From Sphingobium sp. SCG-1 (GTDB lineage: Bacteria; Pseudomonadota; Alphaproteobacteria; Sphingomonadales; Sphingomonadaceae): 64,000 nucleotides of DNA. This document shows positions 9,938-19,038 of the stretch, piece by piece. Every line of letters begins with the position of its first letter. The first letter of the stretch is position 1. The stretch spans positions 744,001-808,000 of the forward strand of contig NZ_CP026372.1 in NCBI RefSeq assembly GCF_002953135.1, in the 5' to 3' direction. A program made the translations under genes and the position numbers. The notes below the pieces were generated by a model. That model did not search any database. It saw only the letters and a program-made list of their open reading frames with translations, and was not told the origin of the DNA.

Positions 9938-9975
9938 TTGCACTGAGTGCAATATAATAAATGCACTCAGTGCAC
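9938..9975. promoter_or_regulatory. Double TetR operator between divergent genes
   Basis: Two near-perfect palindromes, TGCACTGAGTGCA (9939-9951) and TGCACTCAGTGCA (9962-9974), lie 23 bp apart centre to centre, about two helical turns, between the TetR start (9925) and the SDR start (9994). They are separated by an AT-rich tract (ATATAATAA) suited to a -10 box. TGCACTnAGTGCA-type sites are common TetR operators, so co-repression of both genes is the straightforward reading. Confidence 0.85.
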
Positions 9976-9993
9976 ATAACAGGGTTGGCAGAG

Positions 9994-10905
9994 ATGGAAA
10001 AGTGGACAATCGGCGACATGGCTCGTCAGGATGGGCGGATGGCGGTGGTGACTGGCACGGGTGGACTCGGCTTCGCGGTTGCGCACGCGCTAACCCGTGC
10101 CGGTGCCGACGTCGTGATCGCCGGACGCGATACCGGCAAAGGTGCAGAAGCCGTTGCTCGCATCCGATCGGACGTGGCGGCGGCGAACGTTCGCTTCGAA
10201 ACACTCGACCTCGCCTCGCTGGGTTCAGTGGCGCGCTTCGCCGAGCGTTTGGGAAAGGATGAGCAGCAACTCGACCTCCTGGTCAACAACGCAGGTGTGA
10301 TGGTGCCGCCCGAGCGGCGCGAAACGGCAGATGGCTTCGAACTGCAGTTCGGCACCAACCACCTCGGCCATTTCGCGCTGACGGGCCATCTGCTGCCGCT
10401 GCTATGCGCGTCCGATGGAGCGAGGGTGGTTTCGGTGTCGAGCGTCGCTGCCCGGTCGGGATCGGTTGACTGGGATGATTGGAACGCGACTGCCAGCTAC
10501 AGCGCGATGCCGGTGTATGCGCGCTCAAAGATCGCATGCCTGATGTTCGGCTTCGAGTTCGAACGGCGCAGCGGCGCGGCGGGATGGAAGATCAGTAGCA
10601 TCGCGGCTCACCCCGGCGTCGCACGTACCGAACTGCTGCACAACGGACCGGGCCGCGGAAGCTTGCACAGCCGTGTGCGGTCCCTGCTGCCGTTCCTGTT
10701 TCAGCCCGCGGCTCAAGGGGCGTTGCCGCTGCTGTACGCGGCCACGTCGCCGAACGCGCGCGCTGGGGGCTACTATGGTCCCGATCGCCTCGGCGAGACG
10801 CGCGGCCATCCAACCGAAGCGAAGATCCCGCCGCAAGCGCTGGATAGCGCGGCAATAAAGCAGCTGTGGGCGTTGTCGGAAGACGCGACGGGGGTGCGGT
10901 TCTGA
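9994..10905 (+). CDS. SDR-family oxidoreductase (retinol dehydrogenase-like)
   Basis: 303 aa from the ATG at 9994; an earlier in-frame ATG at 9961 lies inside the operator and is unlikely. NAD(P)-dependent dehydrogenase with the nucleotide motif VVTGTGGLGFAVA near residue 20 (one residue shorter than the canonical TGxxxGxG), LLVNNAGVM near 95, GTNHLGHFALT near 120, and the catalytic YARSK near residue 180. Substrate unknown. It probably shares control with the divergent TetR gene. A membrane-protein gene broken by a frameshift follows 20 bases downstream. Confidence 0.88.
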   Translation: MEKWTIGDMARQDGRMAVVTGTGGLGFAVAHALTRAGADVVIAGRDTGKGAEAVARIRSDVAAANVRFETLDLASLGSVARFAERLGKDEQQLDLLVNNAGVMVPPERRETADGFELQFGTNHLGHFALTGHLLPLLCASDGARVVSVSSVAARSGSVDWDDWNATASYSAMPVYARSKIACLMFGFEFERRSGAAGWKISSIAAHPGVARTELLHNGPGRGSLHSRVRSLLPFLFQPAAQGALPLLYAATSPNARAGGYYGPDRLGETRGHPTEAKIPPQALDSAAIKQLWALSEDATGVRF

Positions 10906-10925
10906 ACGATCTACCAGGATGGAGC

Positions 10926-11301
10926 ATGCATGGCGAGATTCTTGCCTTTGCCGCGTTCGGCTGGCTGACCTTCACGGGTACGTTGCACTTCGCGATCGAT
11001 GTCGCGAGCCAGTATGTGCGCGGCAAGCGTGGGCCAGGACCTGAGACAACCCTTACGGACTATGCTCAGCCTCGCGCTCGGGCAGGTGCTGTTCGGGCTG
11101 ATGTGCCTGTGGGCGGCGCGGCGCCATCCAGATCTGCTGCGCGATCCCAGTGTTGCTCTGCTCGCCGCTGCGGGCGCAGCGGCATGGCTGGCACTCAGAT
11201 CGACTGACACGTCGCCCATCTCGATGATGGCGGCAACTCGATCGCGAGCAGCTCGCGATCCCCACTGCGCATGCTCGGCCAGGCGGTTGTCTATCAGCTG
11301 A
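10926..11301 (+). pseudogene. Small integral membrane protein gene, frameshifted
   Basis: The ATG at 10926 has GGAG just upstream and begins MHGEILAFAAFGWLTFTGTL, a good membrane helix, continuing to VRGKRGPGPETTL near 11055. That frame then becomes Arg/Pro-rich. The +1 frame instead gives MLSLALGQVLFGLMCLWAAR and LLAAAGAAAWLAL, two clear helices, ending at 11301. Joining the two frames near 11055-11070 restores what looks like a normal three-helix protein of about 110-120 aa. I therefore call a single-base indel, real or a sequencing error. It would be the second gene of the SDR operon. Confidence 0.55.
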
Positions 11302-11639
11302 TAGGCGCGCACCTGGGCGGAAATCTCATGCGCTCATCGGATATGCCAGCTTTTCCTTGGCCAATGAAAATCAAAGATTTAGAAAAATCGCGATCTGCCT
11401 TGGAAGGTAATCTTTATATAACTCGGCTCCACCATCTTCTGAAATTCGCAGTCGCCACGCTTCTGGCGCGATCTTTAGGTTTTGCGCCTTTCTCCGTCTC
11501 CGTTAGATTACCTCCGCATTTCTGTCGAATGGACAGATGTATCGCAGCATAGGATTGCTCCGGATGGCGCTCTGGCTTTGGGCCGGAGATGTAAAACCGC
11601 GATCTCATAGGTCGATACAAAAAGCCCGAAGGACCACGG
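11302..11639. other. Spacer upstream of glycosyltransferase, no gene seen
   Basis: About 340 bases. Open frames here are short and without motif. The last 20 bases carry GAAGGA eight bases before the next ATG. The stretch around 11370-11420 is AT-richer than its surroundings and could hold the glycosyltransferase promoter, but I cannot point to a specific -35/-10 pair. Confidence 0.4.
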
Positions 11640-12713
11640 ATGACGAATGCTCCGCTCGACGTCTCCTTCGTCATTCCCACGCATGATCGCACTGACTTGC
11701 TCGTTCAAACGGTGGAGTCCGTCCTCGCGCAGACGCTATTGCCAAGAGAGATCATCGTCGTCGACAATGGCGTCCAGAATCGCGCTTCGGCAGCGCTCGC
11801 GCCCTTTGGTGATAGGGTGCGGCTGGTCAAATCCACGCCGAACATCAAGCAGATCGCGCGCAATGTCGGCATCGACTTTGCTTCGGGCGAATGGATTGCG
11901 ACCCTTGACGACGACGACTTGCTCGCGCCCGACTATCTTGCCCAAATGGCCAAACCGATGCGCGACGGGCGGGCTGACATCCTGTCGTCGGATCACCGTA
12001 AATTCCGCGATACGGAGCAAGATGCGCAAACCAATTTCGAGAAGGCGCCTCCCGGCTATTGGGATGGCATTCCCGTCGCGTCGGACGGAGAGAGCTGGTC
12101 TTACGTCGGAAAATTCCCGCTCGACCGACTTCTGAAGCGCGTGCCGATCTATCCCTCCACGATGATGATACGGCGAAGGTTTGCGCAGGACATCGGCGGC
12201 TATGATCCGCGAATGCTCGGCATCAAGGCGGAAGACCTGGAGTTCCTTATTAGGGCACTGACACGTGGTAATCTGTCGCTCGTCTGGAAGCCGCTCGTCC
12301 ACTACCGGCTCCATCCGGGTAATGAGACGGCCAGCCTGGACGGACAGGCGGTTGGGCGGTGGCGGATATTCGAATTTGCGCGCGCCAACCACACCGGTCT
12401 TCCCGATTATTTTGTCGAAGCGCTGAACCGCGACCTGCCCGGCCGGCGGCGGCGTATCTACGCCGTGGCGCACAGGCTTCAGGATCGAGACGCAATGGAG
12501 CTGTTGCTAACGCTTCTGCGCCCCAGTGATCTGGTGGAAATCTACAAGCAAGCCTATCGCGACCACGATCGTGCGTTGATGCAAAATATCCTTCCTTTGA
12601 TCCCGCGAAACGCCTGGACGATGAACCTGACCGCGCGCCGGCTTCTCTCGTCGATTCCGCCGCCTATTGCGCGCTCATTTCACAGGACAATCTCCAGGCT
12701 TAAGGCTTCATGA
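11640..12713 (+). CDS. Family 2 glycosyltransferase
   Basis: 357 aa, cytosolic or membrane-associated GT-A enzyme. The opening VSFVIPTHDRTDLLVQTVES and the metal-binding region WIATLDDDDLLAPDYL near residue 89 are typical of GT2. KAEDLEFLIRAL near 200 corresponds to the usual ED acceptor-side motif. GAAGGA precedes the ATG. It converges on the ABC exporter gene with only 7 bases between stop codons and begins the locus that also encodes CDP-ribitol synthesis. I infer that it adds a sugar in a surface polymer or its linkage unit. Confidence 0.88.
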   Translation: MTNAPLDVSFVIPTHDRTDLLVQTVESVLAQTLLPREIIVVDNGVQNRASAALAPFGDRVRLVKSTPNIKQIARNVGIDFASGEWIATLDDDDLLAPDYLAQMAKPMRDGRADILSSDHRKFRDTEQDAQTNFEKAPPGYWDGIPVASDGESWSYVGKFPLDRLLKRVPIYPSTMMIRRRFAQDIGGYDPRMLGIKAEDLEFLIRALTRGNLSLVWKPLVHYRLHPGNETASLDGQAVGRWRIFEFARANHTGLPDYFVEALNRDLPGRRRRIYAVAHRLQDRDAMELLLTLLRPSDLVEIYKQAYRDHDRALMQNILPLIPRNAWTMNLTARRLLSSIPPPIARSFHRTISRLKAS

Positions 12714-12720
12714 GGGGAAC

Positions 12721-14565
12721 TCAGGCTTTCAGCTTCCGTACGTTCTTGTTTTCGATCAGGTCCGCGTAACAGCCCCGGTCGACCACTTCGCCTTTGTCGA
12801 TATGGAAGATAATGTCGCAATTGCGCAGTGTCGTCAGGCGATGCGCGATCATGATGATCGTCAGATCGTCGCCTAGTCCCTCCACGGCGTCGATGACGGA
12901 CGCCTCCGTCGCATCGTCCAGGGCGCTGGTCGCTTCGTCCAGGATGAGCACGCTCGCCCGTTTGTAAAGGGCACGGGCGATGCCGATGCGTTGCCGCTGC
13001 CCGCCCGACAACCTCACCCCGCGCTCGCCAACCAGTGTCTCATATCCGTTCGTCTGGCCGCAGATGTAATCGTGTATATCGGCTTTCCGCGCCGCATCAT
13101 GGACGCGGTCGATGTCGATCTTGCTGCGGTCGACGCCAAAAGCAATGTTCTCGATTATCGGCCCGTCGGAGAGGTATATCGCCTGCGGCACATGAGCGAG
13201 CTTGTCCTGCCACGCAGCGACATTGGCGCTCGTTAGTCGCGCGCCATCGATCAATATGTCGCCGCTGCTCGGTTCCAGCAGACCAGTGACCAGATCGACG
13301 ATGGTGCTCTTTCCGCTTCCCGTTTTGCCCATGAAGCCCACTCGCGCGCCCTTGGGGATGCGCAGTTCCACATTGTTGACGGCGTTCACGCTGGCACCGG
13401 GGTAGCGAAAGCAGACACTTGCGAACTCGATTTCACGGGCGAACGGAAGATCGATGGGGATGGACGGCTTTCGCTGTTCGGCCGACTGCGGCTGATCGAG
13501 CAGGGTCAGAACATCGAAGAAGGTGGACCTGTTGTTCATGATCTGGGTCCAGCCGTTATAGGTTTGCTGCAGCAGCGGAAGCAGGCGCTGCGCGCCAAGC
13601 GCGAGCGCGCCGAGAACGGGCAGGGCGGCCGCCAGACCGCCCGTTCCCCTGACGAGGAAAAGCGCGAGCACCGCGATCATCACCATGCCCAGGCTCTCGA
13701 TCATGAAGCGCGGCGCAACACCGATCAACGCATTGGCAGCCTGCGCATCTCTGAGTTTTTCGTCGATCCGGGAGAATTTCTTGACATATATGGCTTGCGA
13801 ACGATCGATGAGCACATCTCTGATGCCGCCCAATCCCTCCTGCACAGTCTTCATCTTGGACGTGTTGGATTGCGCGATTATCAGGCTGTTCGCGCGAAGG
13901 CGCTTTCGCGTCGCCAGCGACACCACGAGATAGATAAGCCCGAAACTCATGGTGGAGACCAGCGCGACCGGCGCGTCGATGAACAACAGCCCCGCAAGAA
14001 TGAAGATCGCGATGATGAGCGACGTCAATCCCTGCATCAGCGGCAACATCATATTGTTGAGCACCTGCTGAACCTTGTTCACGCCTGCAAGTATCTGGCT
14101 GCTGTTATGCGCGACGTGGAAACTGTACGGCTGGAACAGGACGCGGGAATACATCGCGACGCCCAGATCATATCCCACGCGGAACATGAACTTCTGGCTC
14201 GCCCAGGCCAGCAACACGCGCACCGCCGCAGCGGCCAGAGCGATGACGCAGAATATCCCCGCAAACACCGTCACGGCATCTGCATGACTGTGGACATTCA
14301 GGCTGGAGAGCAGCCATCGCGCGGCTTGATGACGGCTCGCCGCTTCCGGATCGGTGATGAAGGCCAGAAACGGCAGCACCGACCCGACGGTCAGAAGCTC
14401 CGCCAGTGCGCCCGCGATCATGATGGCAAGGACCAGAAGACCCTGCCAGCGCCGACGCGGCGACACGAATTGATAAAGCTGGAGCAGCCCCTGCCAGATA
14501 CTCGAAACCGGTTGTGTCATCGCGCCGTCCGAAAAAGGCGCGGCCGCTGGCGGAGCCGCGCTCAT
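12721..14565 (-). CDS. ABC exporter, fused permease and ATPase (flippase-like)
   Basis: 614 aa half-transporter. An N-terminal six-helix domain (about residues 15-330) is followed by the ATPase: Walker A GKTGSGKST near 411, signature LSGGQRQRIGIARAL near 517, Walker B VLILDEATSALD near 540, and the switch histidine in MIAHRL. Such type IV exporters include MsbA and the lipid-linked oligosaccharide flippase PglK. Next to glycosyltransferases and CDP-polyol genes, a lipid-linked glycan flippase is the best guess. The ATG at 14565 has AGAGG upstream; an earlier GTG at 14604 is less likely. Confidence 0.85.
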   Translation of the reverse strand: MSAAPPAAAPFSDGAMTQPVSSIWQGLLQLYQFVSPRRRWQGLLVLAIMIAGALAELLTVGSVLPFLAFITDPEAASRHQAARWLLSSLNVHSHADAVTVFAGIFCVIALAAAAVRVLLAWASQKFMFRVGYDLGVAMYSRVLFQPYSFHVAHNSSQILAGVNKVQQVLNNMMLPLMQGLTSLIIAIFILAGLLFIDAPVALVSTMSFGLIYLVVSLATRKRLRANSLIIAQSNTSKMKTVQEGLGGIRDVLIDRSQAIYVKKFSRIDEKLRDAQAANALIGVAPRFMIESLGMVMIAVLALFLVRGTGGLAAALPVLGALALGAQRLLPLLQQTYNGWTQIMNNRSTFFDVLTLLDQPQSAEQRKPSIPIDLPFAREIEFASVCFRYPGASVNAVNNVELRIPKGARVGFMGKTGSGKSTIVDLVTGLLEPSSGDILIDGARLTSANVAAWQDKLAHVPQAIYLSDGPIIENIAFGVDRSKIDIDRVHDAARKADIHDYICGQTNGYETLVGERGVRLSGGQRQRIGIARALYKRASVLILDEATSALDDATEASVIDAVEGLGDDLTIIMIAHRLTTLRNCDIIFHIDKGEVVDRGCYADLIENKNVRKLKA

Positions 14566-14710
14566 TGCTGAACCTCTTGCAACGCTCGGGCTGCTTGGGA
14601 TCACCCCTATCGGGTTTGGGCGCTGCTTACACTCAGCACTATCCCTTAGTATTCAGCCACGAGGGCCGGGGAGTGCTCGCATCGGGACATGGTTGGCGCA
14701 ACTCGCGCAG

Positions 14711-14914
14711 TCAGTGCGCCTTGGCCAGAACCGCCTGCCGCTTGCTTGGTAGGACCTTTGACGCCCGAAGGACCGGTCTCAGCTTCAATATGGTCCCGTC
14801 ATGCAGCACAACGATTGGCCCATGTTGATCCATCCCGGTACGTTCGATCTGCGCCGGGTCGACATGGACGCTGTATCCATCGCGATGAGCAAGCTTTGCT
14901 AGGACGTTCATCAT
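14711..14914 (-). CDS. Small hypothetical protein
   Basis: 67 aa, beginning MMNVLAKLAHRDGYSVHVDP, with AGGCAGGA seven bases before the ATG. The middle reads GPIVVLHDGTILKLRPVLRA, a plausible beta-hairpin. No family recognised. Composition and the ribosome binding site favour a real gene, but it is short and sits alone between the ABC exporter and the CDP-ribitol synthase gene. Confidence 0.45.
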   Translation of the reverse strand: MMNVLAKLAHRDGYSVHVDPAQIERTGMDQHGPIVVLHDGTILKLRPVLRASKVLPSKRQAVLAKAH

Positions 14915-15081
14915 GATCCTGCCTTGGTGGTGGATAGTGGTCACGGGGAAGGCCGCTTTCTAAACCCCACATATTTCATCGGTGTTACAAAGCGGCTCAA
15001 CCGAGATTGCGGGAACTACGTATATCGCGGCTGCGGCGATTGCCATAGTCCCGGACCGGGGACCGTATCTTAGAGTGGTGT

Positions 15082-16548
15082 ATGTCTAGATCGATCGCTA
15101 TCATTTTGGCCAGCGGCACAGGGGAGCGCTCTGGCCTTGGTCGTCCCAAACAGTTGGTCAAACTCGCCGGCCGCCCTGTCATTGCGCACGCCATGGAACG
15201 CTTTCAGGGCCACAGGGGCATCGATGAGATTGCCATCGTCACCAATCAGGCGTGTTTGAGTGAGATCAAGTCACTCATCATCAAACAGAATTTCACGAAG
15301 GTCAAACGTGTGCTGCTGGGCGGAAAGGAGCGATATGAATCGTCGCTGGCCGCCATCCGGGCCTATGCAAACGAAGACGATGCGGACGATCTGAACCTGA
15401 TCTTCCATGACGCTGTCCGTCCGCTGGTAAGTGAACGCATGATCGGCGAAGTGCTTGACGCGCTGCAACATTACTCTGCGGTCGATGTTGCCATTCCATC
15501 GGCCGATACCGTCGTACTGATCGATGGCGACACAAATACGATCAGGGAAATTCCCGATCGGAGGAAAATACGCCTTGGCCAGACGCCGCAGGCGTTCAAG
15601 CTGCCGGTCATAAAGGCGGCCTATGATCGCGCGCTGATGGACCCGGATTTTCGCACGACCGATGATTGCGGGGTGGTTCTTCGGTATTCGCCGGAAGTGC
15701 CGATCTATGTCGCGACAGGCGCGCCGAGCAATGTGAAGCTCACCTATCCCGACGATCTGATGTTGATCGACAAGTTGATGCAGACAAATGCCGGCCGTCG
15801 CCTCGACGCCGTACCGGAAACGACGTTGCTCGCCCGTTTGCAGGGGCAGACGATCGCGATCTTCGGCGGCACCAGCGGTATTGGGGCGTCAATGGCGCGC
15901 ATGGCCACTGCTTACGGCGCCAATGTGCACGTCGCCAGCAAGTCGACCGGCGTCGATATTGCCGATGCTGCGTCGATCGAACGATTCCTCGACAGCGTAG
16001 TGGCGTCCGACGGCCGGATCGACGCGATCGTCAACGCCGCCGCCGTTCTCAATCGTCAGCCTTTGATGAACATGACCGAGGCGCAGGTGGTGGAAGACGT
16101 GAACACGAACATCTTGGGCGCAGTACTGCTGGCGCGCCTGGGATATCGGCACCTTGTGCGGCATCAAGGTCACCTGCTGTTCTTCGCCTCCAGTTCCTAC
16201 ACTTATGGCCGAGCCTTCTATTCGACCTACAGCGCTTCGAAAGCCGCCGTCGTCAACTTGACACAGGCATTGGGAGACGAGTGGGCCGACGCACGCGTGC
16301 ATGTGAACTGCGTCAATCCAGAGAGGACGCAGACACCAATGCGCGTGAAAGCCTTCGGCTATGAGCCGCCGGAAACGCTTTTGAATGCAGATGAAGTCGC
16401 GAGAAAGGCGCTCGGCATTCTGGTGACCGACACGACGGGATTTGTCTATGATATCGTTAAGCAGGATCAGCGGATACGCCGCGCGGCTGTGGATGGGGCT
16501 GTTGAACCTGACCGTCTACCCGCTTTTGTCGCTGGTGCCGCGGGATGA
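15082..16548 (+). CDS. Bifunctional ribulose-5-P reductase / CDP-ribitol pyrophosphorylase
   Basis: 488 aa two-domain enzyme. Residues 1-235 are an IspD-like cytidylyltransferase: ILASGTGERSGLGRPKQLVK at the CTP loop, HDAVRPLVSE, and LGQTPQAFKL. Residues 255-488 are a short-chain dehydrogenase: GGTSGIGASMA near 261 and the catalytic YSASK near 382. This domain pairing is that of Haemophilus influenzae Bcs1/Acs1, which reduces ribulose 5-phosphate to ribitol 5-phosphate and activates it as CDP-ribitol for capsule synthesis. The next gene begins inside its 3' end. Assignment to CDP-ribitol rather than another CDP-polyol rests on the architecture. Confidence 0.85.
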   Translation: MSRSIAIILASGTGERSGLGRPKQLVKLAGRPVIAHAMERFQGHRGIDEIAIVTNQACLSEIKSLIIKQNFTKVKRVLLGGKERYESSLAAIRAYANEDDADDLNLIFHDAVRPLVSERMIGEVLDALQHYSAVDVAIPSADTVVLIDGDTNTIREIPDRRKIRLGQTPQAFKLPVIKAAYDRALMDPDFRTTDDCGVVLRYSPEVPIYVATGAPSNVKLTYPDDLMLIDKLMQTNAGRRLDAVPETTLLARLQGQTIAIFGGTSGIGASMARMATAYGANVHVASKSTGVDIADAASIERFLDSVVASDGRIDAIVNAAAVLNRQPLMNMTEAQVVEDVNTNILGAVLLARLGYRHLVRHQGHLLFFASSSYTYGRAFYSTYSASKAAVVNLTQALGDEWADARVHVNCVNPERTQTPMRVKAFGYEPPETLLNADEVARKALGILVTDTTGFVYDIVKQDQRIRRAAVDGAVEPDRLPAFVAGAAG

Positions 16549-17728
16549 GCAGCGCTGGGCCTTCGGGCATCAGGGAGGCGAGTTCGCCGGGAATTCCAAA
16601 TATCTCTATTTGTGGCTGTCCATCCACCGCCCCGACATTCAGGCTTCGTGGATCACGCCTGACAAGGCGCTGCAACGCTTCCTGACCGACGCTGGATATA
16701 GATCGCATCGAAAATGGTCGGTGGGCGGCATTCTCCACGCACTGCGGTCGAGCGCGCACCTGTTCGATCATAGCGCCAGCGACGTCAATCTCCTCGTGAG
16801 CGGCGGCGCAAGGCTGATAAACCTCTGGCATGGCGTCGGGCTGAAAGCGACGCAGCTTGGCGACAAAGGCGGTGTCATAAGCCGGCATCAGAAATATAGG
16901 CGCAACTGGTTCATGCGCGCCCTCTTCCTCGACTATCTCAAGCGCCCCAGCATCGTCGTGACGACATCACCCTTCATGCAGGCGCACTTTTCCAGCCAGT
17001 TCGACCTTCCCCGGGAACGCTGCCCCCGACTGGGCTATCCACGGCTGGACCCGGCGAGCGACACGACACTGAAGGCAGTCGCAGCCGCATTGGACAGCAA
17101 GTGGAGCGAGAAGCCCTTCGAGGATAGCTTTGCTGAACGGTACATCTACCTGCCGACTTATCGCGATACGGAGCGACCCTTTATGGAGGAAGCGCTACCG
17201 GATCTGGATCGATTGTCGACGACCTTGGCGGCCAGGAATGCGGTGCTGTATGTGAAGCTGCACCCGCGTACCACGGGCACCATCCCTGATATGCACGCCA
17301 ACATCAGGCCATGGCCTGCGGGACTGGATTATTACGCCTGGCTCGATGAATTCGATATCCTCATCACGGATTATTCCTCGGTGCTCTACGACTATCTGTT
17401 CGTCCGGTCGCGGGGCGCAATCCTGTATACCTTTGACCTTGCGCGATATCTTCGCGAAGATCGTCAACTGCTCTATCCTTATGCGGAGAATGTGGCGGGC
17501 GTGCGCACCTCGTCCTTCGGCGACTTGTGCGAAATCCTGAAGCAGGGCGTCGCGCTCCACCCGTCATGCGACAAGCAGCTTGAGCGCGTGAGGGAGAAGT
17601 TCTGGTCCAGTTCCGCCGCGCCTGCATCGCCGGAAATCGTGCGCTATGTTGAGGCGCTGGTGGATCGCGAGATGAAGAGGCGTGACCGCCCGAGATCCGG
17701 AAATGTCACAATGCCGGAGCGGGCATGA
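16448..17728 (+). CDS. CDP-glycerol/CDP-ribitol phosphotransferase family protein (copy 1)
   Basis: 426 aa, Glyphos_transf (TagB/TagF/TarL-like) enzyme that moves polyol phosphate from a CDP-polyol onto a growing chain. Motifs: LINLWHGVGLKATQLGDKGG near residue 127 with the conserved histidine, YIYLPTYRDTE, LYVKLHPR, and ILITDYSSVLYDYLF near 306. It overlaps the CDP-ribitol synthase gene by about 100 bases, implying coupled expression. The start is uncertain: ATG 16448 gives an N-terminus close to that of copy 2; a TTG at 16442 or ATG at 16493 are alternatives. Confidence 0.85.
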   Translation: MISLSRISGYAARLWMGLLNLTVYPLLSLVPRDEQRWAFGHQGGEFAGNSKYLYLWLSIHRPDIQASWITPDKALQRFLTDAGYRSHRKWSVGGILHALRSSAHLFDHSASDVNLLVSGGARLINLWHGVGLKATQLGDKGGVISRHQKYRRNWFMRALFLDYLKRPSIVVTTSPFMQAHFSSQFDLPRERCPRLGYPRLDPASDTTLKAVAAALDSKWSEKPFEDSFAERYIYLPTYRDTERPFMEEALPDLDRLSTTLAARNAVLYVKLHPRTTGTIPDMHANIRPWPAGLDYYAWLDEFDILITDYSSVLYDYLFVRSRGAILYTFDLARYLREDRQLLYPYAENVAGVRTSSFGDLCEILKQGVALHPSCDKQLERVREKFWSSSAAPASPEIVRYVEALVDREMKRRDRPRSGNVTMPERA

Positions 17729-17744
17729 TACACGCCGGACCATT

Positions 17745-19034
17745 ATGAGTGCGATTGCGCGCGCCAAGACGCTTCTCCGCCCGTTTAAAGCGCGTTCCCG
17801 GCATCTCGTCACGTTCCTCCTGAACGTCACTCTGTATCCGGCGTCCGGACTATTCCCTCGCTCGCCCTATCGCTGGGTCTTTGGCTATACGGGCGAAACC
17901 TTCGCCGATAATCCCAAATATCTGTACCTGTGGATGCTGCTGTTCGAGCCTCGGATACGCGTAACATGGATCACCGGATCAAAGGCGACCCGTAACCAGC
18001 TCCGCCGCCTCGGCTATCCGGTCGAGATGCGCTGGTCGTTGCATGGCATGGCCGCAGTTCTCCGCGCAAAAGTCATCGTCTTTTCACACGGCATGAGGAA
18101 TGTGAACACCTTCCTCAGCAAGGGCGCCGTCCTCGTAAATCTCTGGCATGGCGTCGGCATCAAATCGGTTCACCTTGGCCACAAAGGCGGCAACACTGCT
18201 GCCGCTCATCGCGCCGCGGGTGGCTGGATCGGCCGTGTCGCAGGCATAGAATATCTGCGCCCGTATGACATTCTTGTGAGCACATCGGACGTCATGCAGG
18301 CGCACTTCGCATCGCAATTTCAAATGCTTCCCGAGCGCTGCCCGCAATTGGGCTATCCCCGGCTGGACTGTACTTTGGGCAGCAAGTTGCGAGAAGTAGC
18401 CGAAGGGATCGATAAGACCTCAGGCTTCACGATGCGGCCGGACGGCTTCGATGAAGTCTATATCTATCTTCCGACCTACAGAGATTCCGGCAGGGACTTG
18501 TTCAGCGAAGCCTTGCCCGATCTTCGCGGCCTATCCGACGCCCTCGCGGCCAGAAACGCGCTCCTCTACATCAAGCCGCATCCCCGGACGCAATATCGCT
18601 ATGGAGACAGCGTTGAAAACGTCAGAACCTGGCCGACAGGCATCGACTTCAACACCTATCTCTCGGACTTCGACTGCCTCATCACCGACTACTCTTCCGT
18701 CTTTTATGATTACATCCTGCACCGGTCGGCGGTCATCCTCTACACGTTCGATCTGGAGGAATATCTCAGCAAGGACCGCGAACTGGTGATGCCGTTCAAA
18801 GACAATGTCGTGGGCATTCCGGCGTTCGACTTCCAAACTCTATGTCGCATCATTCGTAATGGCGACGCCTTCACGGCCCAGAATTCCGAAGCGATTGCTC
18901 GCCTTCGCGCGAAATTCTGGGGTGGCTCAGCAGTTCCTGCATCCCCCGCCATAGTCGACTACGTGATGCGTCAGCTTACCGGCCGCGCGTTTGCGCCGGA
19001 AGACGTTCACGCATTGAAGGAAGCGATTAGCTGA
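17745..19034 (+). CDS. CDP-glycerol/CDP-ribitol phosphotransferase family protein (copy 2)
   Basis: 429 aa paralogue of the preceding gene, 16 bases downstream. It shares LLNVTLYP, NPKYLYLWM, NLWHGVGIKSVHLGHKGG near residue 133, VYIYLPTYRDSGRD, LYIKPHPR and LITDYSSVFYDYI near 314. Two such enzymes in tandem fit either a primase/polymerase split, as in teichoic acid synthesis, or two linkage specificities. It ends 5 bases before the convergent phosphate transporter gene. No Gram-positive-type exporter is present; the ABC protein at 12721-14565 is the candidate. Confidence 0.85.
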   Translation: MSAIARAKTLLRPFKARSRHLVTFLLNVTLYPASGLFPRSPYRWVFGYTGETFADNPKYLYLWMLLFEPRIRVTWITGSKATRNQLRRLGYPVEMRWSLHGMAAVLRAKVIVFSHGMRNVNTFLSKGAVLVNLWHGVGIKSVHLGHKGGNTAAAHRAAGGWIGRVAGIEYLRPYDILVSTSDVMQAHFASQFQMLPERCPQLGYPRLDCTLGSKLREVAEGIDKTSGFTMRPDGFDEVYIYLPTYRDSGRDLFSEALPDLRGLSDALAARNALLYIKPHPRTQYRYGDSVENVRTWPTGIDFNTYLSDFDCLITDYSSVFYDYILHRSAVILYTFDLEEYLSKDRELVMPFKDNVVGIPAFDFQTLCRIIRNGDAFTAQNSEAIARLRAKFWGGSAVPASPAIVDYVMRQLTGRAFAPEDVHALKEAIS

Positions 19035-19038
19035 GCGC

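Noticed and set aside
13564..14571. 335-aa open frame antisense to the ABC exporter
   Set aside because: Arg/His/Gln-rich translation, no motif, lies entirely opposite the exporter's membrane domain.
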